A stretch of 64,000 bases of DNA from Cohnella lupini (GTDB lineage: Bacteria; Bacillota; Bacilli; Paenibacillales; Paenibacillaceae), in the NCBI RefSeq assembly GCF_003386205.1, contig NZ_QRDY01000002.1:1-64000 (forward strand). The letters are read 5' to 3'. Under the pieces are notes generated by a model. The model had not been told where the DNA came from. It saw nothing but the letters and a program-made list of their open reading frames with translations, and ran no database searches. The position numbers and the translations under genes were made by a program. Below are positions 18,548 through 28,214 of this stretch, in pieces. Positions within the stretch are counted from its first letter, which is position 1. Each line of letters opens with the position of its first letter.

Positions 18548-19405
18548 TCAGCGCGCATTATAGATTTGGGTTTTGGTTTGGACAATGATATCCGCGATTC
18601 TAACCTCAAGAGCATAGATCTTTTGCTGTTTGTCCGCGATTTGGCGGGAAAGCATGACAAGGGTAGACAGGGAATCCAACGTGCCTTTGGCTTCGGTTTT
18701 CTTGATGGCGTACTTGAAATTCGTCCATACGGGAGAAAGACTTCCGCGCGGAAGCCCGGCCGCGCTTCGGTGAGCCCGTATTTGAACGTTGAGCGGATCG
18801 ATTGCGGATAACGACTCCCGTGCCTTTTTGATCTTGAGGGAGGTTGAAGTCTTGGCTGCGGATAGCGCGGCTTCCTTCGCCTTAATATCTTCGCGGGCAT
18901 ATTGAACGGATAGCTTCAGCGCGTCTGCCTGAGCTCGGAGCAGGGCGTTTAGAGTCTTGTTCTTGAACGGCCTGGCAAGCGTGATCTGCTTGTTCGCCGA
19001 AGTATAGGCTTCGAATAATGGCTTGTAACGATCCTTGGTGGACTTGACTTGCAAAGTAAGCTTGCTTAGCTTGTCCGCGTCGATGTCGCGAATCTGCTTG
19101 CGTACTGCGATCAAGTCTTCCTCATTGCGGTAATGCAACGCTTTGATCTTCGCTTCGTCGGTCAGGTCTTGCTTCAGAAGCGTTCCGAAGTCAACGTAAA
19201 GCAAGTTCAGCTTCGCCGATATTTGTTTATCCGTCGCTGCCGCTACAGTCTTGTCGAAGGAGGTTTTGATGGGTACGGTGAGTTCTACCGTCGCGGCGGA
19301 TACTTGGCGAACGGGAATGAACGCGATGACGAATAACAGCACGAAACGCAAAGCGAATGAAACAGTTTTTCCGTTAGCGGACAAGGTAGCGGGAATAGCG
19401 GGCAT
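18548..19405 (-). CDS. Secreted coiled-coil protein of unknown function
   Basis: A 285-residue exported protein. ATG 19405 has GGAGGAATTGTT upstream and starts a clear signal peptide (hydrophobic core LRFVLLFVIAFIPV, then an ASA-like VSAA site). The mature part is almost wholly helical and Lys/Ala/Leu-rich, with a long coiled coil (residues 60-285), and contains no catalytic motif or anchor. Transcription appears to pass a terminator-like hairpin in its leader (19431-19480). The protein family is not recognised; a cell-surface structural role is only a guess. Confidence 0.65.
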   Translation of the reverse strand: MPAIPATLSANGKTVSFALRFVLLFVIAFIPVRQVSAATVELTVPIKTSFDKTVAAATDKQISAKLNLLYVDFGTLLKQDLTDEAKIKALHYRNEEDLIAVRKQIRDIDADKLSKLTLQVKSTKDRYKPLFEAYTSANKQITLARPFKNKTLNALLRAQADALKLSVQYAREDIKAKEAALSAAKTSTSLKIKKARESLSAIDPLNVQIRAHRSAAGLPRGSLSPVWTNFKYAIKKTEAKGTLDSLSTLVMLSRQIADKQQKIYALEVRIADIIVQTKTQIYNAR

Positions 19406-19430
19406 AACAATTCCTCCTTTGGTTTGGACG

Positions 19431-19480
19431 ACAAAAAGCACCAGCAAGAAAGGCTTTATCGGCCTTTGCTTACGGGTGCT
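19431..19480 (-). promoter_or_regulatory. Terminator-like hairpin in the leader of the secreted coiled-coil gene
   Basis: Read leftward, AGCACC (19480-19475) pairs with GGTGCT (19442-19437), with an inner GCAAAGGC/GCCTTT stem, followed by TTTTTG. It lies between the promoter at 19522-19551 and the start codon at 19405, a position suited to transcription attenuation. I cannot match the upstream leader (about 40 bases) to a known riboswitch. Confidence 0.6.
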
Positions 19481-19521
19481 TCCGTCGTAAGTGGTACAAA
19501 TGAATTTAGTTGTGTTCGTCC

Positions 19522-19551
19522 AATATAAACGAACGATCGCCAAGGTGTCAA
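19522..19551 (-). promoter_or_regulatory. Sigma-A promoter of the secreted coiled-coil gene
   Basis: On the reverse strand TTGACA (19551-19546) and TATATT (19527-19522) are spaced by 18 bases. Transcription would start near 19515, giving an untranslated leader of about 110 bases that contains the hairpin described separately. Confidence 0.65.
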
Positions 19552-19907
19552 GCAACCGCATAATGCCGTTTTTCAATAAACCGAAATGAATATTACGCCG
19601 AAATTCCGAGCTTGTAAAATGAACGGGATACGAAGGGGAACCGCAGACGAACGAATTCTTCCCGTTTCCGTGAATTATGCCATAAAAGATAGCTATTTCA
19701 TGCATTTCGGGCTCTCTATCTCGGCTAATCTCCAGCTATCGAAATTCATTCGAAATCAATGCGAAAACGGGCTTCGGCAATAGAACGGATTAGACGAAAT
19801 GCAGAGAGATAGAGAGTTAGCGAGAGTATTTTAGAGATCGGCCCCATTGTAAGCGATACAACTCCCGAGACGGGAAGAAAGTGGTGCAAAACCGCGCTCG
19901 GGCATGC
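19552..19907. other. Divergent intergenic region, no gene seen
   Basis: About 350 bases between the leftward secreted-protein promoter and the rightward kdp promoter. Short open frames have no ribosome sites. I see no further structure that I can support. Confidence 0.4.
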
Positions 19908-19936
19908 TTTACAAAGTATCGGGGCCGGAGTAATAT
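19908..19936 (+). promoter_or_regulatory. Candidate kdp operon promoter
   Basis: TTTACA at 19908-19913 and TAATAT at 19931-19936 are spaced by 17 bases. The predicted start near 19943 lies about 35 bases before the first c-di-AMP aptamer, so one transcript could carry both riboswitches. Confidence 0.6.
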
Positions 19937-19977
19937 TCGATTCATGAATTGGATAACCAACAAGTTCCATTCGTAAT

Positions 19978-20146
19978 CGCTGAGTTTCCGAACAAGGAAA
20001 ACGGGGGAACCAATGGCGGACGTTCGTCGGTGTGAGAGCCGGCTACCGTCCGTCCGGGGTGAATCCCGAGCACGCCGCGCCTAGGATGCGCGTGCTCGGG
20101 TAGGGCGACTCTCACCGCCCGAATCCGACAGCTAACCTCGTAAGCG
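19978..20146 (+). promoter_or_regulatory. c-di-AMP riboswitch (ydaO/yuaA type), first of two
   Basis: The conserved blocks of the ydaO aptamer appear in order: ACGGGGGAACCAA at 20001, GGGGTGAATCC at 20056, TAGGGCGACTCTCA at 20101, CCCGAATCCGACAGCTAACC at 20118, then CTCGTAAGCG. The outer stem P1 pairs CGCT at 19978 with AGCG at 20143. A variable GC-rich stem (CCCGAGCACGCC with GGATGCGCGTGCTCGGG region) lies between. c-di-AMP normally turns these switches off. An intrinsic terminator follows at 20213-20257, and potassium-uptake genes lie downstream, as expected. Confidence 0.95.
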
Positions 20147-20212
20147 TTGTGCTAGATCCATAGGAAATGTATGAGTATCGCGATTATCCATTTCCGAAGG
20201 GTCTACGATAGA

Positions 20213-20257
20213 AACGGCGAACTCCGTCCTTGAAGAAGGGACGAAGGAGTCGTTTTT
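20213..20257 (+). terminator. Expression-platform terminator of riboswitch 1
   Basis: ACTCC-GTCC (20221-20229) pairs with GGAC (20239-20242) and GGAGT (20246-20250). AACG/CGTT extends the base, and five T follow. It lies 65 bases after the first aptamer. Confidence 0.7.
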
Positions 20258-20331
20258 AATGAGAGAGGATGATGAAGCTTGTGACCTACTTGGCCGCAGG
20301 GATCAATTTCTTGCGGTCTTTGCTATGCACC

Positions 20332-20488
20332 ACGCTGAATCCCCGACTTACGGGGAACGGGGGAACCATCCGGATTTCATTGATTTTCGCTTAATGAAAT
20401 CCACGGGGTGAATCCAAGCGTCTTGAAACTTGAGACGCGAGGTAGGGCGACTCTCACGCCCGAATCCGACAGCTAACCTCGCAAGCGT
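20332..20488 (+). promoter_or_regulatory. c-di-AMP riboswitch (ydaO/yuaA type), second of two
   Basis: A second full set of ydaO blocks is present: ACGGGGGAACCA at 20357, GGGGTGAATCC at 20405, TAGGGCGACTCTCA at 20443, CCGAATCCGACAGCTAACC at 20460, then CTCGCAAGCGT. P1 pairs ACGCT at 20332 with AGCGT at 20484. The variable stems differ from the first copy while the binding blocks are nearly identical, so both are probably functional. A terminator at 20647-20688 follows before the first gene. Confidence 0.95.
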
Positions 20489-20587
20489 ACCGAGAGAGGC
20501 AACGATTATCGTGAATGGACACGGTTTGTTACTAACAACCGGAAAGCATAAGGTTTCGAATTCCTTATGCTCATCCGATTGCTACGA

Positions 20588-20630
20588 CATAAACGCTAAT
20601 TCGCCGAAGATTCGGCGAATGCAGTTTATG
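20588..20630 (+). promoter_or_regulatory. Large hairpin between riboswitch 2 and its terminator
   Basis: CATAAAC (20588-20594) pairs with GTTTATG (20624-20630), and ATTCGCCGA (20599-20607) pairs with TCGGCGAAT (20612-20620). It has no T-run, so it is not a terminator. It may separate the aptamer from the terminator or form part of the switching structure. Confidence 0.55.
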
Positions 20631-20646
20631 CTCGCGCCGCGCGCCT

Positions 20647-20688
20647 AGAAGCCACGAGAAGAGTTCCTCTTCCCAAGGCTTCTTTTTT
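20647..20688 (+). terminator. Expression-platform terminator of riboswitch 2
   Basis: AGAAGCC (20647-20653) pairs with GGCTTCT (20677-20683), and inner GAAGAG (20658) pairs with CTCTTC (20667). A run of six T follows. It ends 40 bases before the first start codon of the kdp operon. Confidence 0.85.
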
Positions 20689-20727
20689 GTTGCCTTCTCC
20701 GCGAACGAGAACAGGAGGAGAAGAGAA

Positions 20728-21144
20728 ATGTCTAACCGGGACGTCGTATTGGTATCGGCCCCGAACGTTGCCGGCGAGCAATTCATGAAATTGCTGAAGA
20801 AACGGGACATCCCGTTCGCCGCGATCGTCAATAATATTTCGCAATATGAACGTATAACCGAGCTCGGCGCGGAACACATTATAGTGGTAAATACGACCAA
20901 GGAACAATCTTGGATGCTTCCGGAGGTTGACGTCGGCAGGGTGTATTTGTTCGAGAAAAGCTTGACCCTATGCTGCCGGTACGTCCAGATATGCCGAAGC
21001 TGGACTTCCAAACCGATTTACGTGGTGACCGGAAGCCATAACCCTCGTCATGTATACAAGGGGTTGGGCGTCGATTACGTCATTCATAGCAATGCTCAGG
21101 AATTCGGTTTCCTGATCACCGATGATCTCAAGGTAAAAAAATAA
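20728..21144 (+). CDS. Unknown Rossmann-like protein leading the kdp operon
   Basis: A 138-residue soluble protein, first gene after the tandem c-di-AMP riboswitches, with AGGAGGAGAAG ahead of its ATG. The first half (DVVLVSAPNVAGEQFMKLLK, then ITELGAEHIIVV) follows the beta-alpha-beta rhythm of NmrA/atypical-SDR or TrkA-N nucleotide-binding domains. The glycine-rich GxGxxG loop is absent. The second half has KPIYVVTGSHNPRHVYKGLG. It is too short for an SDR enzyme. Its place in front of kdpF-A-B-C suggests a role in potassium uptake or its regulation. I do not recognise the family. Confidence 0.75.
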   Translation: MSNRDVVLVSAPNVAGEQFMKLLKKRDIPFAAIVNNISQYERITELGAEHIIVVNTTKEQSWMLPEVDVGRVYLFEKSLTLCCRYVQICRSWTSKPIYVVTGSHNPRHVYKGLGVDYVIHSNAQEFGFLITDDLKVKK

Positions 21145-21156
21145 GGAGGCTGTCAC

Positions 21157-21267
21157 ATGCTCGACCTGTACATGGTTCTGTTATTAGCCGTCACTTTCGC
21201 CGTGTTCTACGGCTTCATGGCTTGGTGCGATCGGGTTGTCGAAGATACGGGAGGAGATCGAAAATGA
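21157..21267 (+). CDS. 36-residue single-span membrane peptide before kdpF
   Basis: A short gene with AAGGAGGCTGTCAC ahead of ATG 21157. It encodes one transmembrane helix (residues 4-23) followed by a short charged tail that begins W-C-D-R. Its stop TGA overlaps the ATG of kdpF (ATGA), so the two are translationally coupled. From memory, other kdp operons also carry a tiny hydrophobic peptide ending in a C-D/E-R motif just before kdpF. It is likely a minor Kdp-associated subunit, but its role is undefined. Confidence 0.75.
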   Translation: MLDLYMVLLLAVTFAVFYGFMAWCDRVVEDTGGDRK

Positions 21268-21341
21268 TTATCGTAGGCGCCTTTACGGTATTTATCTTTC
21301 TATATCTAGTCTATGCGTTGGTCAATCCGGAAAAATTCTAA
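21264..21341 (+). CDS. kdpF: Potassium-transporting ATPase subunit KdpF
   Basis: A 25-residue membrane peptide, MIIVGAFTVFIFLYLVYALV then NPEKF. The YLVYAL(V/L)xPE-F ending is the KdpF signature. KdpF stabilises the KdpFABC complex in the membrane. It overlaps the preceding small gene by 4 bases and precedes kdpA by 32 bases. Confidence 0.92.
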   Translation: MIIVGAFTVFIFLYLVYALVNPEKF

Positions 21342-21373
21342 TGAAGCGTTACCGTTGATAAGGAGGAAGTTCG

Positions 21374-23053
<1,680 letters not shown>

Positions 23054-23071
23054 GGATGGAGTGAAACTTTC

Positions 23072-25102
23072 ATGAGTGCTAATCGTAAATCCATGCTGTC
23101 TTCCGCGATCATCAGTCGTGCGATCAGAGACAGCTTCATTAAATTGAATCCTAAAACGATGGCGAAGAACCCCGTCATGTTCGTCGTCGAGATCGGTACG
23201 TTTATCGTGCTTCTTTTGACTCTGTTTCCGGGTTATTTCGATACGAAGGATGATATCGGATTTAACCTGACGGTGTTTTTGATCCTGCTGTTTACCGTTC
23301 TGTTCGCCAACTTCGCGGAAGCATTGGCGGAAGGCAGAGGCAAAGCACAGGCGGATTCGCTGAAAAACTCCAAAAAAGAAACGTCGGCGAATAAGCTTGT
23401 CGGAGGCGTGGTGAAGGTCGTTCCTTCGACCGAGCTTCGCAAAGGAGACGTTGTCGTCGTTGCCCAAGGCGAGATGATTCCCGGCGACGGCGAAGTCATA
23501 GAAGGCCTCGCTTCCGTGGACGAATCGGCGATTACCGGGGAATCCGCGCCGGTCATTAAGGAAGCGGGCGGAGATTTCAGCTCCGTCACCGGCGGTACGA
23601 AAGTAGTCAGCGACAGAATCGTCGTACGCATTACGAGCGATCCCGGCGAATCCTTCATCGACCGGATGATCTCGCTCGTCGAAGGCGCCAAACGCCAGAA
23701 AACGCCGAACGAGCTGGCGCTTAACACGCTTCTGAGCAGCTTGACGATTATTTTCCTGATCGTCGTCGTTACGTTAGGCCCGATTGCCGGTTATTTGGAT
23801 ATCGATCTTCAAATTCCCGTTCTTATCGCCTTGCTCGTATGTCTCATTCCAACGACGATTGGCGGATTGTTATCCGCGATCGGGATCGCCGGAATGGACC
23901 GCGTTACGCAATTCAACGTGCTTGCCATGTCGGGTAAAGCCGTCGAAGCGGCCGGCGACATCAACACGATGATATTGGATAAAACCGGAACGATTACCTA
24001 CGGAAACCGGATGGCTAGCGAATTCTTGCCTGTAGGCAATGCCAGCATTCAAGAAGTAGGGGCATGGTCGGCGATCAGTTCGGTACGCGACGAAACGCCG
24101 GAAGGACGTTCGGTGCTTGAGTTAATGAAGAAGCAGCTGCTGACATTCGACGAATCGATCGCCGCTGGTTCCGATTTCATCGAGTTCAAAGCGGAAACGC
24201 GCATGAGCGGCGTCGATCTAAAGGACGGACGCAAGGTGCGCAAAGGCTCCGTCGACGCCGTGAAGAAATGGGTAACGGCTCAAGGCGGCAGCATTCCGAC
24301 GGACCTGGACGGGGGCAGCGATTCCATAGCTCGCGAAGGCGGCACGCCGCTGGCGGTTGCCGTGGATAATCGGATATACGGATTGATTTACCTGAAAGAT
24401 ACCGTTAAACCGGGAATGCGCGAACGGTTCGAACAGTTGCGCCAGATGGGCATCAAGACGATCATGTGTACCGGGGATAACCCGCTGACAGCAGCTACGA
24501 TCGCCCGCGAAGCCGGAGTCGACGATTTCGTAGCCGAGAGCAAACCGGAAGACAAGATCGCGCTTATTCGCCGGGAACAGGCCGACGGCAAGCTGGTCGC
24601 CATGACCGGCGACGGGACGAACGATGCGCCCGCGCTCGCTCAAGCGGACGTCGGACTCGCCATGAACAGCGGTACGATCGCGGCCAAGGAAGCGGCCAAC
24701 ATGGTGGATCTGGATTCCGATCCTTCGAAGATCATCGAAGTCGTATCGATCGGCAAGCAATTGCTTATGACTCGGGGAGCGTTGACGACTTTCAGTATCG
24801 CCAACGACATCGCGAAATATTTCGCCATCATCCCGGCCATGTTCATCCTGGCTATTCCGGAGATGAAAGCTCTTAACATCATGGGCTTAGGCTCGCCGTT
24901 ATCGGCGATATTATCGGCGTTAATCTTTAATGCCATAATTATCCCTCTGCTCATTCCGCTTGCGATGAAAGGCGTCGCGTACAAGCCGATGAGCGCGTCG
25001 AAGCTGTTATCGCGTAATATCGTCATCTACGGCTTGGGGGGCATTATCGTCCCGTTTATCGGAATCAAGCTGATCGATCTGGTCGTTCATTTGTGGATAT
25101 AA
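23072..25102 (+). CDS. kdpB: Potassium-transporting P-type ATPase subunit KdpB
   Basis: A 676-residue catalytic subunit. The phosphorylated Asp lies in DKTGT (about residue 303), the actuator motif is TGES, the nucleotide-binding KGS motif lies near 390, and [10 protein letters not shown] forms the hinge. Seven transmembrane helices are expected, and the length is that of the family. It drives potassium uptake at low external potassium. It starts 18 bases after kdpA. Confidence 0.97.
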   Translation: MSANRKSMLSSAIISRAIRDSFIKLNPKTMAKNPVMFVVEIGTFIVLLLTLFPGYFDTKDDIGFNLTVFLILLFTVLFANFAEALAEGRGKAQADSLKNSKKETSANKLVGGVVKVVPSTELRKGDVVVVAQGEMIPGDGEVIEGLASVDESAITGESAPVIKEAGGDFSSVTGGTKVVSDRIVVRITSDPGESFIDRMISLVEGAKRQKTPNELALNTLLSSLTIIFLIVVVTLGPIAGYLDIDLQIPVLIALLVCLIPTTIGGLLSAIGIAGMDRVTQFNVLAMSGKAVEAAGDINTMILDKTGTITYGNRMASEFLPVGNASIQEVGAWSAISSVRDETPEGRSVLELMKKQLLTFDESIAAGSDFIEFKAETRMSGVDLKDGRKVRKGSVDAVKKWVTAQGGSIPTDLDGGSDSIAREGGTPLAVAVDNRIYGLIYLKDTVKPGMRERFEQLRQMGIKTIMCTGDNPLTAATIAREAGVDDFVAESKPEDKIALIRREQADGKLVAMTGDGTNDAPALAQADVGLAMNSGTIAAKEAANMVDLDSDPSKIIEVVSIGKQLLMTRGALTTFSIANDIAKYFAIIPAMFILAIPEMKALNIMGLGSPLSAILSALIFNAIIIPLLIPLAMKGVAYKPMSASKLLSRNIVIYGLGGIIVPFIGIKLIDLVVHLWI

Positions 25103-25124
25103 TCCGAAAAGGCAGGTTACAGTC

Positions 25125-25730
25125 ATGAATAAAGCAGCAAGCTTACCCGGTTCTACCGGCGCGTCCTATGCCGCTATCGCGCTGAGGGCCAGCATCGTCT
25201 TCATTATATTGTGCGGTATTATTTACCCGCTCGTATGCACCGGAATCGCGCAGGCTATTATGCCGCACAACGCGAACGGCAGCATTATCAAGGACAGCGC
25301 CGGCAACGCCGTAGGCTCGGAGTTGATCGGACAAACGTTCGCCGATCCGAAGTATTTCCAAGGCAGGGTATCGAGCATCGAGTACAACGGAGCGGGTTCA
25401 GGTTCGAATAACTACGCGCCGTCCAATCCCGATATGCTGCAGCGGACGAAGGACTCCATCGAAGCGTGGAAGAAGGACAATCCGGATGTTCCGATCGACC
25501 GGTTGCCCGTCGCGCTCATCACGAACTCGGGATCGGGGCTTGATCCGCACATCACGCCCGATTCCGCCGAGGTACAAATTCCTAGAATCAGCAAGTTAAC
25601 CGGATTATCGGCGGATCAGCTTCAACAATTGGTAGATAAGCACACGGAAAGCCGCGACTTGGGCGTGTTCGGCGAACCGCGAGTCAACGTGCTGAAGCTT
25701 AACCTGGATTTACAACCTCTGTTAAAATAA
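25125..25730 (+). CDS. kdpC: Potassium-transporting ATPase subunit KdpC
   Basis: A 201-residue subunit with one N-terminal transmembrane helix (residues 20-42) and an extracytoplasmic domain. Family landmarks are GSELIGQTFADPKYFQGR, SNPDMLQR, NSGSGLDPHITPDSA and the C-terminal RVNVLKLNLDL. It stabilises KdpB and the complex. An inverted repeat at 25750-25777 follows. Confidence 0.96.
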   Translation: MNKAASLPGSTGASYAAIALRASIVFIILCGIIYPLVCTGIAQAIMPHNANGSIIKDSAGNAVGSELIGQTFADPKYFQGRVSSIEYNGAGSGSNNYAPSNPDMLQRTKDSIEAWKKDNPDVPIDRLPVALITNSGSGLDPHITPDSAEVQIPRISKLTGLSADQLQQLVDKHTESRDLGVFGEPRVNVLKLNLDLQPLLK

Positions 25731-25749
25731 ATAGAATACGAACGCAAAC

Positions 25750-25777
25750 GCTCTGCCTGTCCCTGCACAGGCAGAGC
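25750..25777 (+). terminator. Hairpin between kdpC and the KdpD-like gene
   Basis: GCTCTGCCTGT (25750-25760) pairs perfectly with ACAGGCAGAGC (25767-25777). Only a weak TGCTGTTTTA tract follows, so it is probably a leaky terminator or a processing/stabilising stem that lowers expression of the next gene. Confidence 0.6.
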
Positions 25778-25808
25778 TATGCTGTTTTATCTGAGGGAGA
25801 CGACGGGG

Positions 25809-28154
25809 ATGGAAGGATTTCGCCGCAAGACGCCTGAGGAATTATTATATTCGATATTCAAGGTTCATACGGGCCGACTGAAAGTCTATATCGGGGCCGT
25901 TACCGGTTCGGGCAAGACCTATCACATGCTGCGCGAAGGCCATGCTCTTAAGCAACAAGGGCTGGACGTCGTCATATGCGCCGTATCGACGATGCGTCGT
26001 CCGGAGACGGTTGAGCAGCTCCGAAATTTGGATCGTATTCCTAGCATTCACTGGATGTCCGGCGACACGGAGAAAAAAGACTTGAACTTGGAAGCTCTCA
26101 TGGAAAGGAACCCGGAAGTGCTCCTGGTGGATGGGCTCGCGCATCGAAATCGCCCGGACGCCAGGTTCAAGACGCGGTTGGAAGATATCCAGTTTCTGCT
26201 CGGGCGGGGAATCAGCGTGATCACGACGGTTAACGTGTATGAGCTTGAGGGCGTGAAGGAACTGGCCCACAAGCTGACGGGCATCCACGTGGAAGCCACG
26301 ATTCCCGCGAATACGCTGGATTTGGCCGATGAAGTGCGGTTGATCGACGTCAGTCCGGAGACGATCTTGAAGCGGCTGGACGAAGGAAATCTGTGCAACA
26401 TGAATATCAAGGATTCGGCTTTGCTGAAGAGAGGCAATATCGGAAAATTGCGCGAGCTCGCCTTGCGGTTGATGGCCGAAGACGTGAACGAATCGCTCGA
26501 GAAGCATCGCGAGAAAGAAGGGCTGATCGGACCTTCGGGCGCCACTGAGAGGATTCTCGTATCCGCGCAGTATCATTGGAACGGTTCTATCCACATCCGC
26601 CGTGGCCAGCAAATCGCCAAACGGCTGGGCGGGGATCTACGAATCGTTACGTTCGCCAAGCGGGGCAAAGCCCTTTCCAAGGAAACCGCAACGTTTAAGC
26701 GTTCGATCGAGAAGCTAGCCGTCAAAGTGGATGCCGTATTCGAGGAATTGCCGCTACCCAGCCGGCGGAAAATGCCGGGTAGGCTAGTCCGCTATGCAGC
26801 GCTCAATAACGTAACGAGAATCGTGCTCGGCCATTCCAAGCAGAGCTTCTGGCAAGATTTCTGGAGAGGCTCGATCGCGGACGGCATTCTGAGGAAAACG
26901 AAAAACGTCGACGTCTTTTTCATGGCGGACCGCTCGGACTACGACGGGGAAAGGGTGCTTCCGACGATATCGGAAAAACGGCGAGCGCCTGCGGATGCTT
27001 ACCGCCGGTTAAGCGCGGAGGAAATCGAGCAGAAGATCGAACGGATCAAGCGGGGCAAATTCAAGGTGTACATCGGCGCGGCTCCCGGCGTCGGCAAAAC
27101 CTATACGATGCTTCGGGAAGGAAACGATTTGCTTCGGAAGAAGGTAGACGTCACGATAGGTCTTCTGGAAACGCACGGACGCGAAGAGACGAAAGCGCAA
27201 ATCGGCGATCTAAGTACGATACAGCGAGCTGAAATCCAGTATAAAGGGGCCAATCTCGAGGAAATGGACGTTCCGGCCATTATCCGCCGTAATCCCGAGG
27301 TCGTCTTGATCGACGAGCTTGCTCATACGAACGTGCCCGGCAGCAAAAATAAGAAGCGTTACGATGACGTCCTGGAAATATTGGATGCGGGAATTTCCGT
27401 CATCTCTACCATGAACGTACAGCATTTGGAGAGCCTCAACGACGCCGTAGAGCAGATTACGGGCGTGCGCGTACGAGAAACGGTTCCGGATAGTATTCTG
27501 CGTATGGCGGACGAGGTAGAACTGATCGACGTGGCGCCAAGAGCGTTGCAGGAGCGAATGCGCGAAGGTAAAGTGTACGCGATGGAGAAGGTAACCCAGG
27601 CTCTGGATAACTTTTTCAAAACGGGCAATCTAATCGCATTGAGGGAGCTTGCGTTACGGGAAATCGCGGACGACGTAGATGAAAGGTTGGAAGCGTGGGA
27701 ACAGAGCGGCGGTTCGTTAAGGGGGCCTTGGCGGAAGCGGGAAAGCATATTCGTGTGCGTGACGACGAGCGGCAACGCCGATCGATTGATCAGACGCGGC
27801 TTTCGAATCGCCCATCGCCTTAAAGCGGAATGGCATGTCGTGTACGTCCATATCGGAGATGCGATCTCCGAAGATGTTCGGAAGAGGCTGCAGACCCTGC
27901 ACGATTTGACGGGGAGGCTGGGAGGAAAGTTCGAGACCGCGCAAGTCAAGTCGCAGCCGCTGCTGCCGGGCGCGATACTCTCCAAAGCCGCCGAATATCA
28001 CGCGAGCCAGATGATCGTAGGACAATCGACGCGCGGTTTCTGGCAGTCGCTGCTTCGCAAGTCCGTCGTGAAGACGATTTTACGGGAAGGCCGCCATATG
28101 GACGTTCTCGTCGTGGCGGACTTCGATCCCCATATTCAAATCAACGACGATTAG
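25809..28154 (+). CDS. Kinase-less KdpD with tandemly duplicated sensor halves
   Basis: A 781-residue soluble protein made of two consecutive copies of the KdpD N-terminal region. Copy 1 has a KdpD domain (about residues 10-225) with Walker A GAVTGSGKT, then a Usp-like domain (240-370). Copy 2 has a KdpD domain (about 410-625) with Walker A GAAPGVGKT, then a Usp-like domain (645-770). Copy 2 keeps the classical VLIDELAHTNVPGS. In copy 1 this reads VLLVDGLAHRNRPDA, so copy 1 has diverged. The four transmembrane helices, GAF and histidine-kinase parts of full KdpD are absent, and no kdpE lies nearby. ATG 25809 is chosen because GGGAG lies upstream and an earlier ATG overlaps the hairpin. It likely senses ATP, potassium or c-di-AMP and acts on KdpFABC, which is an inference. 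Confidence 0.85.
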   Translation: MEGFRRKTPEELLYSIFKVHTGRLKVYIGAVTGSGKTYHMLREGHALKQQGLDVVICAVSTMRRPETVEQLRNLDRIPSIHWMSGDTEKKDLNLEALMERNPEVLLVDGLAHRNRPDARFKTRLEDIQFLLGRGISVITTVNVYELEGVKELAHKLTGIHVEATIPANTLDLADEVRLIDVSPETILKRLDEGNLCNMNIKDSALLKRGNIGKLRELALRLMAEDVNESLEKHREKEGLIGPSGATERILVSAQYHWNGSIHIRRGQQIAKRLGGDLRIVTFAKRGKALSKETATFKRSIEKLAVKVDAVFEELPLPSRRKMPGRLVRYAALNNVTRIVLGHSKQSFWQDFWRGSIADGILRKTKNVDVFFMADRSDYDGERVLPTISEKRRAPADAYRRLSAEEIEQKIERIKRGKFKVYIGAAPGVGKTYTMLREGNDLLRKKVDVTIGLLETHGREETKAQIGDLSTIQRAEIQYKGANLEEMDVPAIIRRNPEVVLIDELAHTNVPGSKNKKRYDDVLEILDAGISVISTMNVQHLESLNDAVEQITGVRVRETVPDSILRMADEVELIDVAPRALQERMREGKVYAMEKVTQALDNFFKTGNLIALRELALREIADDVDERLEAWEQSGGSLRGPWRKRESIFVCVTTSGNADRLIRRGFRIAHRLKAEWHVVYVHIGDAISEDVRKRLQTLHDLTGRLGGKFETAQVKSQPLLPGAILSKAAEYHASQMIVGQSTRGFWQSLLRKSVVKTILREGRHMDVLVVADFDPHIQINDD

Positions 28155-28214
28155 TGCATAATACTCGTAAGCAGATAACAATCATTATTTGATATAAGGG
28201 AGAGTTCGATCTTC

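Noticed and set aside
25809..28154. Annotation as a KdpD sensor histidine kinase
   Set aside because: No transmembrane helices, H-box or ATP-lid motifs are present; the length comes from a duplicated N-terminal half.
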